Below are positions 6,479 through 8,370 of a stretch of DNA of 8,370 nucleotides, piece by piece. The position numbers and the translations under genes are program-made. The notes below the pieces were generated by a model that was given only the letters and a program-made list of their open reading frames with translations, did not search any database and was not told where the DNA came from. The first letter of the stretch is position 1, and each line of letters begins with the position of its first letter. The DNA is from an uncultured Bacillota bacterium (GTDB lineage: Bacteria; Bacillota_I; Bacilli_A; RF39; UBA660), in the NCBI GenBank assembly GCA_947176475.1, contig CAMWQX010000029.1, positions 1-8,370 of the forward strand. Reading direction: 5' to 3'.

Positions 6479-7153
6479 CTAATATTGTTTATATATTATT
6501 TCCTCTTGACCCCCACAATATTTTAAGGTCAATTCTATAAGCAAATCTACGGCTTTCTTTATTTGCTCATTACTTGTATTTTCATTTCCCTGAATTATAT
6601 ACATACAATTACTTGTATTTTCCATAACCTTTGTTTTTTCTACTTGTCTTACTTCCATTCTACATAAGACATCATTTGCATCATCTACGTAAGCATATTC
6701 GCCCTTGCTTATTGGTTTAATTTTGCTATAACCTATTGGTAAAAAGTTTTCTGAACCATTAGTAAGCCTTAAACTAACATTACCACTAATATTATCTAAA
6801 TCATGAGCACCCAATGCCAATCTCGTCATAACTGATACCAAATTATAAATATCAACAATCAAATTAATACTAGGTAAACTGCCATTTCTTAAAAACATAT
6901 TCAATAAATTCTCTGGCGAAGACATATCATGCTTACTAGTCTTGCCAATTCTCTCATGTAGCATCCAAAAGCCTTTTAACACTTCATCATTGGTTATTTT
7001 TTCTTCCGTTAAATTATTCCTTATCTCACTTAAAACTCTATCTCTATATTTATTAAATTCATCGTTATTCTTACAATTAGTCATTCCCTTAATAACAACA
7101 ATTGCTACATTCATTCCTAAATCTAATACTTCTTTTTCAACCTTAAAATCCAC
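6479..7153 (-). CDS. Standalone B3/B4-domain protein (PheRS beta editing-domain-like)
   Basis: This 224-residue protein resembles standalone B3/B4 proteins, related to the editing module of the phenylalanyl-tRNA synthetase beta chain, which hydrolyses Tyr-tRNA(Phe). The domain covers about residues 60-215. Visible landmarks are SINLIVDIYNLVSVMTRLALGAHDLDNISG (95-124), then VSLRLTNGSENFLPIG (126-141), GEYAYVDDANDVLCRMEVR (151-169) and a threonine-rich stretch near 173-180. No synthetase parts are attached. A role in clearing mischarged tRNA or a related ester is possible, but the substrate is not known to me. The start is GTG at 7153, giving MDFKVEKEVLDLG, the usual kind of start for these proteins; AGGAG lies nine bases upstream. 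An ATG five bases earlier is out of frame. The gene has its own promoter between the recA terminator and its start. Confidence 0.8.
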   Translation of the reverse strand: MDFKVEKEVLDLGMNVAIVVIKGMTNCKNNDEFNKYRDRVLSEIRNNLTEEKITNDEVLKGFWMLHERIGKTSKHDMSSPENLLNMFLRNGSLPSINLIVDIYNLVSVMTRLALGAHDLDNISGNVSLRLTNGSENFLPIGYSKIKPISKGEYAYVDDANDVLCRMEVRQVEKTKVMENTSNCMYIIQGNENTSNEQIKKAVDLLIELTLKYCGGQEEIIYKQY

Positions 7154-7176
7154 AACATCTATCTCCTTTAATTGAT

Positions 7177-7185
7177 ATTATAACA
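7177..7185 (-). promoter_or_regulatory. Extended -10 promoter of the B3/B4 gene
   Basis: The minus strand reads TGTTATAAT, with TATAAT at 7182-7177. No convincing -35 lies at 17 bases, so the TGT extension probably matters. The transcript would start near 7170, very close to the AAAGGAG ribosome site. Confidence 0.5.
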
Positions 7186-7220
7186 TAGTTTACAATTAAA
7201 GTTTTAACTAATACTACCAC

Positions 7221-7250
7221 AAAAAAAGATGATTTTTATTCACCATCTTT
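7221..7250 (-). terminator. Intrinsic terminator of recA
   Basis: On the minus strand AAAGATGGT pairs with ATCATCTTT over nine bases with one G-U pair and an eight-base loop, followed by a T-run to 7221. The recA TAA stop (7238-7236) lies in the loop, and the last recA codons form the first arm. Confidence 0.85.
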
Positions 7251-8255
7251 AATATTATAATGTTCTCTTATTTGGGCTTCAACTTCTGCTGCTACTTCTG
7301 GATTATTCTTTAAGAATATTTTTGCATTCTCTTTACCTTGTCCAATTTTCTCCCCATTGTACGAATACCAAGCACCACTTTTTTCAATAACATCTACTTC
7401 GGCAGCTAAATCTACTAATTCACCTTCATAAGATACACCTTCACCATACATGATATCAACTGTTGCTACCTTAAATGGTGGAGCTACTTTATTCTTAACA
7501 ACCTTAATAGAAGTCTTATTACCAATTACGGAATCTCCCATCTTAATTTGTTCACCACGACGAACATCTAAACGAACAGAAGCATAGAATTTTAATGCTC
7601 TACCACCAGTTGTTGTCTCCGGATTACCAAACATAACACCAACTTTTTCACGTAACTGATTGATAAATATTGCTGTCGTATTTGTCTTATTGATAATACC
7701 TGAAAGCTTACGCAAAGCTTGACTCATTAATCTTGCTTGTAATCCCACATGAGAATCTCCCATCTCACCTTCTATTTCTGCTTGCGGAACTAAAGCCGCT
7801 ACTGAGTCAATTACGATTATTGATACAGCATTACTGCGAACTAAAGCCTCACAAATTTCCAATGCTTGTTCTCCTGTATCTGGTTGCGATAATAATAACT
7901 CGTCTAAATTAACTCCCAAGTTCTTCGCATAAACAGGATCTAAAGCATGCTCAGCATCAATAAATGCTGCTCTTCCACCCGTCTTTTGTACTTCAGCTAC
8001 CGCTTGTAAAGCAATAGTTGTTTTACCAGAAGATTCAGGTCCAAATATTTCTATAATTCTTCCTTTAGGAAACCCTCCTACTCCTAAAGCGATGTCTAAT
8101 GATAAAGATCCACTTGGTGTCGTTTCTATCTCCATATGCGATTCACTACCAAGTTTCATAATAGCACCTTTACCAAATTGTTTTTCAATTTCTGCCATTA
8201 CTTGCTCTAATGCTTTATCTTTATCTGTTTCTTTATTTATTTCTTTTGTTTTCAT
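7236..8255 (-). CDS. recA: Recombinase RecA
   Basis: RecA forms ATP-dependent filaments on single-stranded DNA, carries out strand exchange in recombinational repair, and triggers LexA self-cleavage in the SOS response. The 339-residue length is normal. Visible motifs are Walker A GPESSGKT (72-79), the catalytic Glu102 in [10 protein letters not shown], Walker B IIVIDS (146-151), DNA-binding loop 1 near 159-172, Gln200 and loop 2 near 201-218 ([19 protein letters not shown]), and a C-terminal domain ending in a short acidic tail. Nothing key is missing, and no intein is present. AAGGAGA lies about seven bases before the ATG. A near-consensus promoter with an adjoining LexA box predicts SOS induction. 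The gene has its own terminator. Its closeness to rny matches Bacillus gene order, with two extra genes between. Confidence 0.98.
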   Translation of the reverse strand: MKTKEINKETDKDKALEQVMAEIEKQFGKGAIMKLGSESHMEIETTPSGSLSLDIALGVGGFPKGRIIEIFGPESSGKTTIALQAVAEVQKTGGRAAFIDAEHALDPVYAKNLGVNLDELLLSQPDTGEQALEICEALVRSNAVSIIVIDSVAALVPQAEIEGEMGDSHVGLQARLMSQALRKLSGIINKTNTTAIFINQLREKVGVMFGNPETTTGGRALKFYASVRLDVRRGEQIKMGDSVIGNKTSIKVVKNKVAPPFKVATVDIMYGEGVSYEGELVDLAAEVDVIEKSGAWYSYNGEKIGQGKENAKIFLKNNPEVAAEVEAQIREHYNIKDGE

Positions 8256-8282
8256 CTTGTTCTCCTTATCTTTTACATTTTA

Positions 8283-8311
8283 ATTTTAACAACTCTAATT
8301 TTGTTTGTCAA
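8283..8311 (-). promoter_or_regulatory. Promoter of recA
   Basis: On the minus strand a perfect TTGACA (8311-8306) is followed after 17 bases by TAAAAT (8288-8283), preceded by TGT as an extended -10. This is the strongest promoter in the window. The start point would be near 8276, about 20 bases before the ATG. Confidence 0.85.
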
Positions 8312-8320
8312 CACTTTTTG

Positions 8321-8334
8321 CGAACAAATGTACA
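8321..8334. promoter_or_regulatory. LexA/DinR (SOS) box upstream of recA
   Basis: CGAACAAATGTACA matches the Bacillus-type SOS box CGAACNNNNGTTCG in its left arm and deviates in the right arm (GTAC in place of GTTC, and a final A). It ends nine bases before the recA -35 element, close enough for LexA to hinder polymerase. Site type and place agree with known Gram-positive recA control. Confidence 0.72.
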
Positions 8335-8348
8335 CTTTTGCAAATTTA

Positions 8349-8364
8349 GAGGTTATTTCACCTC
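8349..8364. other. Small hairpin at the right edge, possibly the end of an upstream gene
   Basis: GAGGT (8349-8353) and ACCTC (8360-8364) pair around a six-base loop. On the minus strand the left side contains TAGGAGGTGA, a full ribosome-site sequence, but no start codon follows at a usable distance. It may be part of a terminator for a gene ending beyond 8370. The window edge prevents a decision. Confidence 0.3.
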
Positions 8365-8370
8365 CTATAA

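Noticed and set aside
8355..8370. CACCTCCT at the right edge as the 3' end of a 16S rRNA gene
   Set aside because: The bases before it do not match the conserved 16S end (GGATCACCTCC); a small hairpin explains it better.

Overview
This is an AT-rich window (roughly 30% G+C by eye) from a low-GC Gram-positive-type bacterium. It reads like Bacillota, probably a Bacilli or Erysipelotrichia-like lineage. The reasons are strong AGGAGG-type ribosome binding sites, TTGNNN/TATAAT promoters, a Bacillus-style LexA box at recA, and recA lying near an RNase Y gene of Bacillus type. TGA is used as a stop (the zinc-ribbon gene ends TGG-TGA), so the standard bacterial code fits better than the Mycoplasma code. 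I cannot name a species. I count nine protein genes, one cut by the left edge. There are no RNA genes, insertion sequences, CRISPR arrays or long repeats. The longest stretch without a gene is 190 bases (1373-1562).

Left part (1-3280): a large MMPL/RND-type membrane transporter runs leftwards off the window. It is divergent from a TetR-type regulator, and the gap between them holds clear inverted repeats that look like the regulator's operator. Downstream of tetR, in the same direction, is an HD-domain enzyme of the dGTP triphosphohydrolase family. It ends in a terminator shared with the genes coming the other way.

Middle and right part (3289-8255): all genes are on the minus strand, so transcription runs from recA leftwards: recA, a standalone B3/B4 (PheRS editing-like) protein, a four-helix membrane protein with a long charged tail, rny (RNase Y), a zinc-ribbon membrane protein and a DUF3592-like membrane protein. 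Most have their own promoter. recA has a near-consensus promoter next to a LexA box, so it should be SOS-inducible. RecA handles recombination and SOS signalling, and RNase Y starts mRNA decay at the membrane. The roles of the four small neighbours are not known from sequence.

The gene content is mostly ordinary housekeeping plus one efflux-type locus, and I do not see an obvious new multi-gene system. The most striking pattern is architectural. At four genes (the HD enzyme, rny, the membrane protein and recA) the stop codon lies inside the loop of the intrinsic terminator hairpin, so the last codons form one arm of the terminator. Other points worth a second look are the tetR operator, the B3/B4 gene with its GTG start and competing out-of-frame ATG, and the unknown membrane protein beside rny.
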